A model generated the notes under the pieces. That model saw nothing but the letters and a program-made list of their open reading frames with translations, was not told the origin of the DNA and did not search any database. From positions 930,001 through 994,000 of the forward strand of contig MU385710.1 in the NCBI GenBank assembly GCA_022497155.1: a stretch of 64,000 nt of DNA, in the 5' to 3' direction. The position numbers and the translations under genes are program-made. The stretch is from Whalleya microplaca (Eukaryota > Ascomycota > Sordariomycetes > Xylariales > Xylariaceae). Positions 11,069-22,801 of this stretch are shown here, in pieces (position 1 is the stretch's first letter; every line of letters starts with the position of its first letter).

Positions 11069-12679
11069 TCAGACAACGTCATACGAGACTGGAACCCATC
11101 TAGCAGGAATGCCGTCAGGTCCAATCTCGTATAGTTTTGACGAGGCTTTCCTTGGCGGCAGAAGCCAACGAGCATGGCCCTCTCGTTCACTGTCCAATTT
11201 GCCACGTTTGCGCATGAGATGTTCCATCACGGCGATGCGGATGAAGTCAGAATTCTCGCGCATCTCTCGCTGGCGAGGCCCAAGTGGGAAGACAAATGCG
11301 GGCGGAGGTTTGTTCGAGTTGGATGTTTGTGCTGCTGAGCGGCTCGACGGTGGAGCGGACTTAGATCGCTGGACCTTGTAGGTCTGCATCTGAATAGAAG
11401 CTGTATAACTGCGTATTCGTGACATAGCACGTGACTCGGGACGAAGGTTGGTGGTTGGGTTGAGATAGCGGCGCATAGCTTCGCTGGGCTCTTCTTCCAA
11501 GACGGGTGGCATCCTCTCGTCGGTAAAAGGGACTCGGGGGTCTATTGTGAGTATGGACCTAGTTAAGAAATCATCGGGAGGTATAGAGGAAGCAGTGAAA
11601 CTAGATATGGATCGAGCTGCAGAGCGTAAAGCGCGAAGAGACGCTGTCAGATTTGACTTGAACACAGACTTGAGGGGCGACATCGTTTGCTTCTCCTCCA
11701 TCGGACCTGACTTTGCGTCGAATACCCTGAAATCCAGGTTATCGATCTCGAGAGGATCCTTGCTTGCAAGCGGGTGTTCTGGGCGTTGACCGGGCGGCGA
11801 ACACACCGGTTCTAGAGAACGTCTTGGAGTCCGTGATCTCCTTCCTCTCGGCGTAATGGGAGAATCCACAGAAGGATATATACTGGTCCCAAGCGAGTCG
11901 CCCAAAGACGGCACGCTCTCAAATGAATCCGCTCGCGTCGACAGGATAGACGTAAAGGCGCCATCGCTATTCACAGATACCTCATCATCATCAAGCTCTT
12001 CTGGAGGGCTAAGCAGCACATCCATTGGACTGCGACCCAATGAAGAAATGCTAAGATCATCGCTTAGATCGCGGCTGAACTCATCCCTCAGCTCTTGACT
12101 CAAATCCTTCTCCGAGATCTGCGACCGAGGCACAATCGAATCGACGGTCATGCGCGATTCCCTAGATTGCCGTTTCTGTGAGTTTCGCCGGCTCGGCGGA
12201 GGAATGCTGGTAATGGCAAGCAATGCAGCCACCGACGGAGGTATGGAATCGGGCGAGTGCGCATCGCGATGTCTTCGATTCGACGACAAGTGTCTTCGGT
12301 GTGCGTCTGCATGGTATCGCGCCTTATGTGTCTGCATGGCGTCCTGCTTCGACCTGGCCGGGATCTGCACGGCGCTCGAAGGCGTGGTTGGTCGCGCGAC
12401 TGCGTTCGTCATGGTTGCACCGGGCGGGCTGCCACTTGGTGGGGAGGGCCGATCTGACTGTAACGCCTTACGCTTAGACATTCTATCATCGGATACTATT
12501 CTTTTGGTATTGGTGTTTTGGTTAGAAGAAGCGGTATTCCTCGCTGGACGATCATCCTTTCTTTTGGGCGAGGACGGCTTGGTTGCAGGAGTGGTAGTAG
12601 TAGTCGTGTTAGTTGTCGCAGAAGCCCGGGGGAGCGACTGTTTTCGAGAATAGAAGAACGACCTCGGTACCATCATCAT
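11069..12679 (-). CDS. Conserved-type disordered protein of unknown function, 536 aa
   Basis: This is a single uninterrupted 536-codon frame starting at ATG 12679 (MMMVPRSFFYSRKQSLPR). The protein is mostly low-complexity and predicted disordered. It has a poly-Thr run (residues ~24-30), basic Ser/Pro/Arg-rich stretches, and many potential phosphosites. A more ordered C-terminal block of about 80 residues contains PPAFVFPLGPRQREMRENSD and RIAVMEHLMRKRGKLD, ending in RWLLPPRK and PARWVPVSYDVV. I recognise no catalytic motif or named domain, and there is no signal peptide or membrane helix. The long open frame in a region without other frames of comparable length, together with sense-codon choice, makes it a real gene. 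The C-terminal block is the part most likely to be conserved between species. Confidence 0.8.
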   Translation of the reverse strand: MMMVPRSFFYSRKQSLPRASATTNTTTTTTPATKPSSPKRKDDRPARNTASSNQNTNTKRIVSDDRMSKRKALQSDRPSPPSGSPPGATMTNAVARPTTPSSAVQIPARSKQDAMQTHKARYHADAHRRHLSSNRRHRDAHSPDSIPPSVAALLAITSIPPPSRRNSQKRQSRESRMTVDSIVPRSQISEKDLSQELRDEFSRDLSDDLSISSLGRSPMDVLLSPPEELDDDEVSVNSDGAFTSILSTRADSFESVPSLGDSLGTSIYPSVDSPITPRGRRSRTPRRSLEPVCSPPGQRPEHPLASKDPLEIDNLDFRVFDAKSGPMEEKQTMSPLKSVFKSNLTASLRALRSAARSISSFTASSIPPDDFLTRSILTIDPRVPFTDERMPPVLEEEPSEAMRRYLNPTTNLRPESRAMSRIRSYTASIQMQTYKVQRSKSAPPSSRSAAQTSNSNKPPPAFVFPLGPRQREMRENSDFIRIAVMEHLMRKRGKLDSEREGHARWLLPPRKASSKLYEIGPDGIPARWVPVSYDVV

Positions 12680-15600
12680 TACTCGGTTTTGAACGGTCCT
12701 ACTTAGTAACGGTAACTAGTTCTAGGTAGCTCTAGCTTATGAATCGATGCAGACAGGGTCCAACAATTAAGTCAACAGTGGGCTGGGTTGCATGGCCGAA
12801 CCCAACAAGGCAGCATGGGATCTCGAGACCGTATTGCCAAGTGAGTGTCGGATTGGTGATCGTGTGCGGTTTCACCAGGGGTCGGCGATTCTTGTACGTA
12901 ATAGTAGGGCACCTCCAGATGCAGGACACGATCCCAGCGACGTGGCTCGTGGAGGCTCGCAGGAACTCGACCGCTACTGGCGTCGTACAGTATTTATTTT
13001 ATTTTATAATGATGTCGTGTGTCTGCCGATCTTTGCAGCTCGTTGCATCGATCCGTCTCTTCGGTCCGTCACAGCACGCCTCGTCGTAGGCGCATCAGCT
13101 CTTTCAGTAGCTGAGTCTGATGGGAATAATAGAGAGGCATTCCAATACGAACAACCCCCCAAACAAGACGGACAACTACCGCGTTGTCGGATCGGCTGGG
13201 CGCGTGATGATGGCTAATACCTAATGAACGGTCGGTTCGGGAAAGTGGATGGCCAAGGCGGGCTTATATTATATAATAATGTAATCAGGTATGCAACTGC
13301 AATGATTGATTCTTTCTCGTCGACGATGGGTCTACCTTTCGAGAAGGCTCTTTTCTCAACCTGAGAATCCGAGGTCAAAGGGTTGTGAACAATGGATAGG
13401 GCAAATCAACGTTGATGGTAGTGAAGGGTAAGGGTATGGGCATGATGACTTGATATACTTGTACATACATTAATAACCAAGATATGCCTGCCACGCGGAG
13501 GGAATGGGGAATTGATGACAGCCAAGACTAATGACTATCTACTAGTACTTTGTAATAACAAGCGAACCAGGCCGCTGTATCTGACTTGTCTCAGCCTACT
13601 TGGTACCACTCGTGTGCGTCCTATCTTCTTGTGGACTTCCTGATTCGGGGAAGATAAAGCCAGCTTGTTACTTCGCAGAGTACCGACGGTGGAGACTCCT
13701 GAACTAATTCAGGGTCCTGTCCTGTTACCAACATGAGTCTTGATAAGCTCGCTTCTCTAGTCCACGTCAACGACTAATAATAATCTTTCATTCGTCGCAA
13801 TATAGAGCCCGAGCGACATTTGGGTAAACTACCTCTCTTTTAACCTAAAACACAAATGCATCTTCATCCGTAGTGTTTATTACCTCTTACTCAGAGGACA
13901 TTGAACGTACTGATCAGTGAGTGTCTTGTGTCTGTTCATCTGTTGTCACTAGACTCAGTTCTGACGTGTTTCGTTACTAGTTGCTACATTAGCTTTAAGG
14001 CTGGCTGGTCTGCTGGTCCGTGGTTTGTCCAGGTGCCCAGCCATGGCAAATACTCGCCCTTGCAGGAATTGGGGGTTTGTTGGGATTGGGGGATCACACC
14101 GAATGACTTAATAAGGACACATACCGCAATTGTCCGACAACTCACCAGGACAAATCCTATATATAATATTGTTGTTCATCAATATGGATGTCTACCACGG
14201 ATCGTTTCCCATCGTGACTCTTCGCGGTCTTCGACATTACAATTTCAGTCCATTTCTAGCAACGTCTCCGATTTATAGAGTTAATATTGTTGCGTCGAGA
14301 GCTGCAATGACCCTAGATGCCAAGGACCGGGCTTTGCCTACTACGGTATACAGATTACAAGTGTTGCATACTTACATGTACTAACCTAATAGTACTTATT
14401 AAGGCAAAAGGCACCATCGCTGTTCAACCAAATATATATTAATCCGTGAAGCTTCTCTTGCGGTTGTTCTTATTATGAAAACCGGTTGTGCCATGGGTAA
14501 TCTCGGGCTGCTCGGCTTGGTCGCGTGCGATCTATCATTTTGTCGATGAAATCCATCAATTTGGCAAAGCTCTACATTCCGAATGTCACGCTAGGAGATC
14601 TCCCGATGCCCACGCAGTGATCATATTTGATTAACCTTCTAAGCCGCTTTATTGGCTATTTGTCGATTGGTAAGGACCTCTGGGAAGCGAGTCGCATCTT
14701 GCCAGCTCATCCAACACGCCATCATCGGGAGCTCCCACTTGCACAGACTGGCGGAGCTCCCACTTTCTTCCTTCCTATCATCTATCATCGAGGGCGTGTA
14801 GTTACGGCCTACAAGGCAATGAGCTCGAAGCTGTCAAATCAATTTGGTTCCATTTCTTCCGTGTTTCTGGTGACCAAGATTCCGAGACTCCAACTATATC
14901 TTGCATACCCGTAACCTACGCATCACTGCCGTGTAAACTAAAGATGCGAGATAGCAGCCGACTAGCTCAACCGCCGTCACAACATAGTTACCGACAATTG
15001 CAATATTACGAGGCCTTACGTGCGCAAACATGACTGTGCCCAACGCGTCCCAAGGCATAGGCGCATATTTAATGAATTTAAGCTATCCGTGGGACCACTC
15101 ACACAAACACTAAGTTATGCATACGAACATATCGTATTTCTTATCATCGCGCGCTGATTCGCTCCCCCGCAGTAAGTCAAGTCTCACAGGAGATACATGT
15201 ATTTCCAACACCGGGTTTGCCCTCTGTGACCCTGTACTCGCAGTAGTATGTACTTGTAGTAGGCTTTTTGAGTTTGGCTTCATGGTTTATGCCAGGTCCA
15301 GAACTCCGTCGAGGGTGCGGGGAAGATAGCGAAAATGAGCCAGGCGCGGCACCCGGAATAACCGCCGAAGCTGTCTCTCTGGGGGAGCCTTCGTTGTTTC
15401 AGTCATCGAGATCGACGCCCATCAGTATGAACTACATATACATAGTATCCATAGCTTGGGCGTCATAGTTCACGATGTTGTGGGAGATCACGGGTCTTCC
15501 AAGTGGGATGAGTGACAACTGGCGTTGTTGGCATCCGCAGGAGAGAGCTCCGAAGCCGCAATATGACGTTGCGGGCCCAGCGGCCTAGGTGCAAGTGCTT

Positions 15601-15938
15601 CTCCGCGGACTAGGAGACCTACACCGAGCTCACCTTACTTTAGCCTCTCATATTCATTATCAATGCCAAAAACCACCTGCAAGATAGAATGGCCTAGACT
15701 TCTGTACAACGCAAAACGATATAAATCGACAGATATAGCTATGTGTGCACTGCGCATCTTACTCCTACAATCATTCATTACAGCTCGTAACATGGAATCC
15801 TTTGCACCTTATTATCCTGCGGTGCGACATCCGATTCCAGACGTATCGAAAAATCAACCCACCAAACGCCGATGATGAAAGCCGTCAGTGCATGTCTTGT
15901 GCAACCCACACCTGATGCCGTGTTCCTTATGACGGCTT
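12680..15938. other. Intergenic, 3.3 kb, no gene seen
   Basis: Open frames reach only ~140 codons (12792-13217) and show no hydrophobic periodicity, motif or splice-consistent extension. Candidate tRNA or 5S rRNA signatures were not found. The stretch separates the 5' side of the 11.1-12.7 kb gene from the 3' end of the fungal-rhodopsin gene. Confidence 0.6.
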
Positions 15939-17322
15939 CTAGAACCACTTGCCCATTCGCTTGTTCTCCGCATCACCTAGGTCTCCAGATCTAGGATCGT
16001 ATTGAATGTAGATATCGCTGCGCCTGACGATGCCGTTGAACGTCATAGCCTGTTCCTCGCTCGCGCGGGGGCTCTGGCTTTGCAGCTGCGCCTGCGACTT
16101 AAGTCGTGTCATTCTCGTTGTAGTGGTCGTGGTCGTGGTCGTGTCCAGGCCCATTCGCCCGGTCGAGCCAACGACCTCGTCGCGGCCAGAGCCGAAGAGC
16201 TTGGGAAACCAGGCGCGTAGAAGGGGCCTCAGCGCTGGCGCGGATGCGGTGATGAGCATGAGATTCATCTCGACGGCCGATGTGACGAAGCCAATGTTGC
16301 CATCGGGGCTCAATGTTGTGCTGAGCATGAAGAGGCCCTGTATCAGGAGCACCATGCGGACAATGCTTGTGATCGTCACTCTGTTCGATATATCAGCTGT
16401 TATATCTTTCCCATTGGCTTTTTAATAACTTACAAGAAACCAAGTAAGAACACGAACATCAATGCGATCTTAGTGCGCCTGGGTATCTTCAAGCCGATGA
16501 AAATCTTCAGTGGCAGTCCTAGCACTAGCAGATCTGTCAAGATATTGAATGCAGATGACATGGTGAACAGGACTCTTATATCGACACAGGTTCCGGCAAT
16601 GGAGAAATCCCACGCCTTCTCGATAGGGGTACACTGGAAGACTATGGCAAAGAAGACGCCAATTGTGTTTACGACGTTCGCCGTGTTCACCCAAAGGATG
16701 AATTGCCGTACCCCAGGTTTCTGTCCAAAGAGCCGTAGTAGGAATAAAAGGACTGATGTTTTCACCAGCGCCAACACTGGGTTGTACAATATCTGGACAG
16801 CATAATTCCATATCAGTCCTGGAATCGGATCGTGTGGAGGTATATCCTCGAATCTGATGCCAATGAAATTTAACTTGATAACTGCGAACCCGTTAGCTTA
16901 AATTACTAGAGGGAAATTTGTTCAATCACAACGAGTCACCCACACATATAGCTTGCAGCTGTCTCACAAATAGACAAGACCTATCGCTTCTAGTAAGCGT
17001 ATTGATACATTCCAGCTTGCCATGAACCTGTATGTACCGTTGCTATGCATATCAATCCATCGTCTACGCACACATGTGAGCTACGGATCTTTAGGAGAAG
17101 CTTGCTTTATCAGAGTGCTCACTCACCTAACCCAAATTGGCGTGACGATAACCTACCGGCAACCCTGATAGAGACGATGAGCAGGGCCACTGCTGGGAAA
17201 CCCATGATGATGGCTATCGCTGCGTCCTGCTCGCTGCTCGATGGGTCCGGACGTGGCATTGTCAAGGACTCGAAGTTCTCAATGATACCCAAGTGTTCAG
17301 CATCTTGTAAGGACGATGACAT
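15939..17322 (-). CDS. Fungal rhodopsin-domain (PTH11-like) integral membrane protein, five exons
   Basis: Exons (minus) are 17322-17127, 17063-17038, 16980-16944, 16881-16434 and 16380-15939. Introns are 63, 57, 62 and 53 nt with donors GTGAGT, GTACAT, GTGGGT and GTAAGT; the product is about 382 residues. The first helix AIAIIMGFPAVALLIVSIRV is followed by an invariant-looking DDGL across the exon 1/2 junction. The two micro-exons (26 and 37 nt) restore the second helix (ICIATVLSICETAASYM). After the loop IGIRFEDIPPHDPIPG comes WNYAVQILYNPVLALVKTS, then CTPIEKAWDF, then three or four more helices. This is the fungal seven-helix family (Fung_rhodopsin; PTH11-like or SAT4-like). Members include putative receptors and proteins in secondary-metabolite clusters. 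There is no CFEM domain. The cytoplasmic tail has a run of nine Thr. Ligand and role are unknown. Confidence 0.88.
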
Positions 17323-19516
17323 AGTTTAAATTCAGGCTGTGTGAATGATTCCACTCTCATATAATATAATCTGAGGAGGTTTGATGAAGTAGAAGGAAGC
17401 GAAGGCTGGTTTAAATAGACATCGAAATGTCGTTTGTTCATGGATGGGCAGGTCAACTCTTATACTTGAGAAGCATGATCGATGTCCTGACTCTTAGATA
17501 TATAACATACGTCTTCCTTGATCTTCTTGAATAGCACGTTGGATTTCTGCCGGGTAAATCAACCTCGTGTGTCAAGAATCAGGATAGTGGCGGACCGCCA
17601 CAAGGACGGACTGCGAGAGCTATCCGCACTACATGAGAGTTTGGTTGAGATAGAGGCTCTAGGTTCATCCCTTCAGTCTGGGGTACAGCTTGGTGTTCCC
17701 GTACGGGACAGGATGAAAATTGCCGAGACAAAACGCCGACGACAGGTGCAGTTAGCCGTATACCACGTGTGAATGATTTGAACTTCCTTCAAGGAGTGTC
17801 CGACTAAACTTTACGCAAGTTTGACCATGCCTTCGATGTGACTCGCCGTGTATGATAACTTATGGCTGAGGCTGATAAGCACCGATGACTCCCATAAGAG
17901 TGTTACTGCGTTCATCCTCGTTGATCATGATGGCCGAACCTGAATTCATCATGATCAGGTTCGGTCCAAGGCAGATGACGGATCTAATCTTCCCGTCTCT
18001 GGACTCATAGTAAGGACGAAGGAGATTATTCTCATTGAAAGTGGCTAATGAAGATCAGACGAAGGGAAAATGTAGTGGCAGATCGGAGCCTCAGACAGCT
18101 AGAGAGGTGAGTGATCTGGGTCATCAACATAATGACGCGTTAGGTTGGGACGAACGAAACGCGCACCTACCGTACATAACATCTACCTCGAACCTCGAAC
18201 CCTCCAAGTTGCTGCCAAAATGTTCACTGCCTAGTAAGCATGCAGCATGGTGGCTAGACGCGGCAATCGGCTGAATAGACTAGGCTGTCGCAGACTCGCA
18301 GATACAGTGTAAGAGAGAGAGTTGTGCCACTCTAGTCAAGCCTGTGGGTGAGGAATACAGCCGAATAACACAAGCATAATGCCAGCAGCACTGCGGTTAG
18401 ATATCGAATCGAGTCCAAGCGCACTATCATTAGCTAGACTAATGGACGTTGGAGTCTCAGATTCTTGAAAGAGGGTGTAAATATGTTGTGAGATTTCCTG
18501 ATGCCACCCTACTTAGGAATATGCCAATCTTTGCATGTAGGGGGCCTCGGTACATATTGACACAAGAGCGTTGGGCCTGTTGAGAGTATCTCTGAAACCA
18601 CATGTTGAACGGTCATGATGTAGTTGGGATACAACTAGCACGGCGCTCAGGACAATTCTTTTCTTGTAAATATACAGTTAGTCTATCACTTCATCATAAT
18701 CAAGTCTGACTCAAGATAGAGGCGAGGCAGTCTTATGCATTCCGAACTTAGGTAATAGACCCATCTCAGTTGTCAAAATGACTTGAAAACTTGTAAAGTA
18801 ATGATATTTCACATATCGGAGACTGTAAAGGCGTAATTCCCGTCCAACAACTCCGTTGAGAGGAAAATGCTGTGAGAGGGTGAGCCATTGAAAGGAAAGA
18901 AGCGGAATTGAGGTTGCCTAAGTAGCTATGATCGACTTGAGGTTGGCATATAGTAGCACAGAGATTGTATCGTTCTTGCCAAGAGTCACTGGGGTTTTAC
19001 TTAATTTAATATATCTGAAAACGGTGCTACATGTAGGTAAACGGTTACACATATTACCACATATTACCACATATTACCATTTCTGAGCTTAAGGACTCTC
19101 ACTGATACTTTTCCTTCCGTATTTCAGGCTTTATTCTCTTTCCCCCATCCCTTTTCACCCTACTGCGTCCGATTAAAACGCGAAAATACATTGATTCTCG
19201 ATCAACACAAACTCACCAATGAGTGTATCTTTCTTTTTCGATATCTATTACTTGCCAAGCTCTCGTATTCATACTCGATAGGTTGAAACACCGTACGATT
19301 CAACACTTGAGACAGGCAAATGAAGGGGTTCAACATACACTTAGGCTATTTCTTGGTGAGGTCATGGATTTTTTTTTTCTTGATTCATACCAAACGTAGC
19401 GTCATAACATGATCGTGGGAGCATTTGCTCCTGAAGTTGAATCATGATGGAAATGAGTTGTTCGCGAGACACCGAACTGGCCTACTAAGCCCGAGCACTT
19501 ATGAAGTAAGTTATGA
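17323..19516. other. Intergenic, 2.2 kb, no gene seen
   Basis: This lies between the 5' end of the PTH11-like gene and the 3' end of the secreted repeat-protein gene. Frames are under 85 codons. Three tandem copies of an 11-bp unit (CACATATTACC) occur at about 19049-19080. Confidence 0.6.
19049..19080. repeat. 11-bp tandem repeat, three copies
   Basis: The unit CACATATTACC is repeated three times head-to-tail in an otherwise plain AT-rich spacer, about 450 bp downstream of the secreted repeat-protein gene. It is a short minisatellite with no evident function. Confidence 0.7.
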
Positions 19517-20520
19517 TCAAGCAGCAATATTGATTCCAGCGTCACCGCCAACCGAAACGCTACCATCCTTGCCCTTGGTGATTCCGAGGTCGCCTCCGAG
19601 GTTCACAGCATTGCCGCCGGCGTCCGTGGTGATCCCACTACACCACTCAAGGTTAGCCACTGCTTACCCAAACATGCAGAATGTGTATTCCCATGCTCTC
19701 AAGCCCCAAGCGAATCGGAGGCTCAACGCTTCCGTAGCCAAAGATCTTGTAGAGGATGCTTGGAAGAGGAGTGGCTGATGTTCTCTCACCTGTTGTCGGC
19801 AAACTGCTCGCTTTCCTTGACGGCGGCGATCTCACCAGCATCAGCCTGGACCGCTTCTCCTGTCGCATTTCGCTGTCCTCCAGCTTTTCCCGTAGCCTCT
19901 TTAACATCCAATACCGCCCCTGTATCGTCGCCTGCATCACTGTCTGCATCGCTGGCTGCATCGTCGGTGTCACTGGCAACACTGTTTGCATCATCTGTGT
20001 CGCTTGCAACACTGTCTGCATCGCCTGCCTCGCTTGCACTGTCATCGGAATTATCCTCGACCGCAACCTTGCCATTATTCCGGACTACTAGAATATCGTG
20101 AGTTAATATGTGCTCATTCTGGACAGCTTAAACTCTCGGATATGCCCCGCTAAACAGTTCCTGGCCCTGAATTAAGACAGAAGGGAAAACAGATGACTCG
20201 AGATGCTACTCACAATCGATTATATCCTGAAGAGCCGAGCCCGTACTGTTGGTGATGGCACCAGCGCTCCCAAGTGATAGACCTGATCCACCAACGCTGA
20301 TGCCTCCATTCCCAAGGAGAATTTGGCGCTTAGAAGGAGGTACTGGAACGCCCACCATAGCCTTGGCCCGGCTAGCTAGACTACCCTACAAAGAGTGACA
20401 TTAGCATTCATGCTTTCATACTGACTGACATGAACAACTCACACTCCAGTCCTTCCTTTCACATGTTGCTACGCTACCAAGGGCGAGTGCAGCAACGCCA
20501 GCTGAAGTGTGGAAACGCAT
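19517..20520 (-). CDS. Small secreted acidic repeat protein, four exons
   Basis: Reconstructed exons (minus) are 20520-20443, 20385-20214, 20087-19790 and 19637-19517. Introns are 57, 126 and 152 nt; donors are GTGAGT, GTGAGT and GTGAGA, acceptors are TAG, and branch sites include CTAAT and CTAAC. All phases fit and give 222 residues. The first exon encodes a signal peptide, MRFHTSAGVAALALGSVATC. Exon 2 carries a Lys-Arg (SKRQ) site and a glycine-rich block, GNGGISVGGSGLSLGSAG. Exon 3 encodes an acidic repeat in which SVASDTDDA occurs twice and DADS/DADSDA variants flank it. Exon 4 encodes a second Gly-rich block (NLGGDLGITKGKDGSVSVGG) ending INIAA. There is at most one cysteine outside the signal region. 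I recognise no family. It could be a wall-associated protein, an adhesin-like protein or an effector; these are guesses. The gene model rests on splice signals and phase. Confidence 0.72.
19895..20045 (-). repeat. In-frame coding repeat for acidic SVASDTDDA units
   Basis: Within exon 3 of the secreted acidic protein, a 24-bp-scale unit encoding (S)VASDTDDA or DADS variants is repeated about four times with third-position drift. The repeat is seen directly in the DNA as recurring GCATCN and GTCACTGGC-type words on the + strand. Repeats of this kind change copy number easily, so allele length variation is likely. Confidence 0.65.
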
Positions 20521-22061
20521 GGTTGCTAGAGAACGAAGGAAACACCGCGCAGCAGCTCGTAGAACGGGTATTACAAGATGGTAAGAGGAAAACAGTACAA
20601 AAGACGGGGAATGCGTCAAGCTTCCGCCAAGTAAACTCAATACCCAGAAATGATAGATAAGAGAGCTGCAACGAGGTTGTCGATGATCTTCAAGTCGCGC
20701 AAATCATCGGGAAGACATGATGCTTTTAGATCAACCAAGATCTCTACCCCAGAGGCTCTCGGTGGACCAGCCAGCATGGACTTCTATTTTGAGGATTTTC
20801 GCCCAGCGCTCGCATTTGGCCAATTCAAACGTTTGAGATATCGACGGCTAGTGTTGCCCTGGTCCAGCGTAGCTTCGAAGATCGGTTGGTGATCTTGGCG
20901 TTTGAGTTGGTTCCTATCTGACCCCCTGATAACATGCGATCTCCGCCCCCGATGGTACAGGTTACCGGAAACTTGCCCATACTTGACTTTGGATTCTTTC
21001 ACGCTAGATCAATTGTCGACGGAGCCTAGGCTCTTTGGAAACACCTGGGGAACCCCGAGCAGCCGATGGTCAAACGCCGAGCCGGGACCCAGTCTTTCCG
21101 GAGGGCTTCCTACGTAGGAAGCCCCTCGATGGATGGACCTGAGACTTCTCAATGAGGCTGATGCTGCAAGCAAAAATAGACTGCCCGCAATGCAAACTGC
21201 TATCTGCCCCTGCGGACTCCAGACAGAGAGCTCTCGGCAGATTGTAGAAAATTCCGTGCTCTTTTCGGGCACGTGCTCTATGTCTGGAATGAGGAAACGA
21301 CATCTCAATTACTTGATATATCGCAATTGAAATCTATACGAGGTCAACAATGATCTGCAATCTTATGAGCTTATTTCCAAGATAAGAGGAGAAATACGGG
21401 TCAGCCCGGATCAACACTATCTCTACCTACATAGGTACACAGGCATACAGGCAATATTCTGATATGCTTCCATAACGATTTACAATTACTTGTCGCTGAG
21501 ATGCGTTCAGTCGCCTCCAGTAAGTCTGCTTAGCCTAGGAAGAAGGTACAACTCTTGAACAACTTCATAGACTGCTGATAAGACATATGTTCAGTAAGGA
21601 GTGGGGGCTACCTCGTTGAAGTAATCATCAAGAGATTTCATCTCCCAATATCATCATTGTAATTTCTGGCAAGATATAGTCGAGCCTGCCTCAGGCTTTG
21701 TCGCAGCTATCAGCGACACTGACATATTAGCACCTGCATATTGGTCTTCTATCGTGTCTATGCAATTTCTTGTCTTGGGTAGTGCTATAGGGATTAGGTC
21801 TTCCCTTGAGGCGAGTCTTATTATATTAATCTAGGTAGTGCTATCTTCAATAAGACTCTTGAAGCACGGTCCATAGTATCGTTGTGGGACTCCCCATGAC
21901 ACCCCAGGTAATTAATTGAAATTACACGAAGCCATAGATTGGATGCTATGGTCTACCACGGAGCTTGGGCCGTCTACTATCACTTGAACGCGTCGTTCGC
22001 ATCGTCAGGTTGAACTTGAATGATGATAATAACTTCACAACGGATCCTGCTTGAGGTCACG
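20521..22061. other. Intergenic, 1.5 kb, no gene seen
   Basis: This contains the promoter side of both the secreted repeat-protein gene (leftward) and the DUF3716 gene (rightward). Overlapping frames of under 100 codons on both strands near 20650-21330 lack any motif and are rejected. Confidence 0.6.
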
Positions 22062-22092
22062 ATGCCACGGGCTTTGACGGAATTCTCATGGA
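22062..22092 (+). other. Possible true start of DUF3716 gene in another frame
   Basis: ATG at 22062 opens MPRALTEFSWNGEALPAKSE in a frame one base off from the main exon, with more natural codon use than the main frame over the same bases. The two frames could be joined only by a 1-nt shift, most simply in the A5 run near 22138-22142. No intron of workable size can do it. Either the assembly has an indel, the gene is damaged, or the ATG at 22093 is used. Confidence 0.35.
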
Positions 22093-22801
22093 ATGGCGAG
22101 GCCTTGCCCGCCAAGTCCGAGGACTTATACGAATGCAAAAACCCGAGAAGTGACCATCTGGATACTGGATCATCTGCGCACATGCCATTACAATGTGCCT
22201 CGGATGTTTCTCGATCAGCACCATGTACGTATAGGCCGGTTGAAAGAAAACGAACTTGAACGTAGAGAGCTTACCTCGCTTCTCTCCTAGGAAATCGTAC
22301 GGCTATTCAAACCAAGGATGATATACGAGAAAGGTGAGGTATCCGAGACGAAATGGGACCTGAACACTTCCACGAAAGCGACCGCAATATTACACTATAT
22401 AATGACGGAGAAGAAGAACGTCGAGACATGTAGGAACTGCACATCGAAGAAGAGCAGGGGGCCGTGCCACGACTGCATAGCCGGCGGCCCAGAAGTTCTA
22501 CAAGGGGCATGTTTCAATTGCTATTATTCGGGTTTGGGCAAACAATGCTCATTCCGCAAAGGTATGGTTATGATCTGGTTCGATCGAGTTCGATTGAGTC
22601 TAGCTAAGCATAGTAGATTATGAAGAGGCTAAGGCGGCTAAGAAACGGAAGGCTGAGATTCGAACTTTATGGCTCCCCACGGAGGATGAAATAGCGCAGC
22701 TGACGAGCCATGATTTGCAAGCTTGGATAGCTATGTTCAGCCAGGAATTGGCAAGGCGAGATTCATATAGAACAGGACCGTCGAAGAAACTTCGCCTATA
22801 A
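22093..22801 (+). CDS. DUF3716-type cysteine-rich protein, three exons
   Basis: Exons are 22093-22224, 22291-22561 and 22617-22801. Introns are 66 nt (GTACGT...TAG) and 55 nt (GTATGG...CTAAG...TAG); the product is ~195 residues. The spliced protein contains IWILDHLRTCHYNVPRMFLD, then a cysteine module CRNC-x8-C-x2-C-x11-C-x2-C-x8-C (residues ~91-130, with GACFNCYYSGLGKQCSF). This matches the DUF3716 pattern, a putative zinc-binding domain of unknown function common in Pezizomycotina. A Lys-rich region (AAKKRKAEIR) follows, then the end GPSKKLRL, suggesting nuclear location. The 5' end is uncertain: the coding signal seems to begin one frame away at 22062. The role is unknown. Downstream, COG1 is on the same strand 440 bp away and unrelated. 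Confidence 0.72.

Noticed and set aside
12792..13217. 141-codon + frame
   Set aside because: It overlaps another frame of similar size, has no motif or helix pattern and no upstream promoter sign; such length is expected by chance in this spacer.
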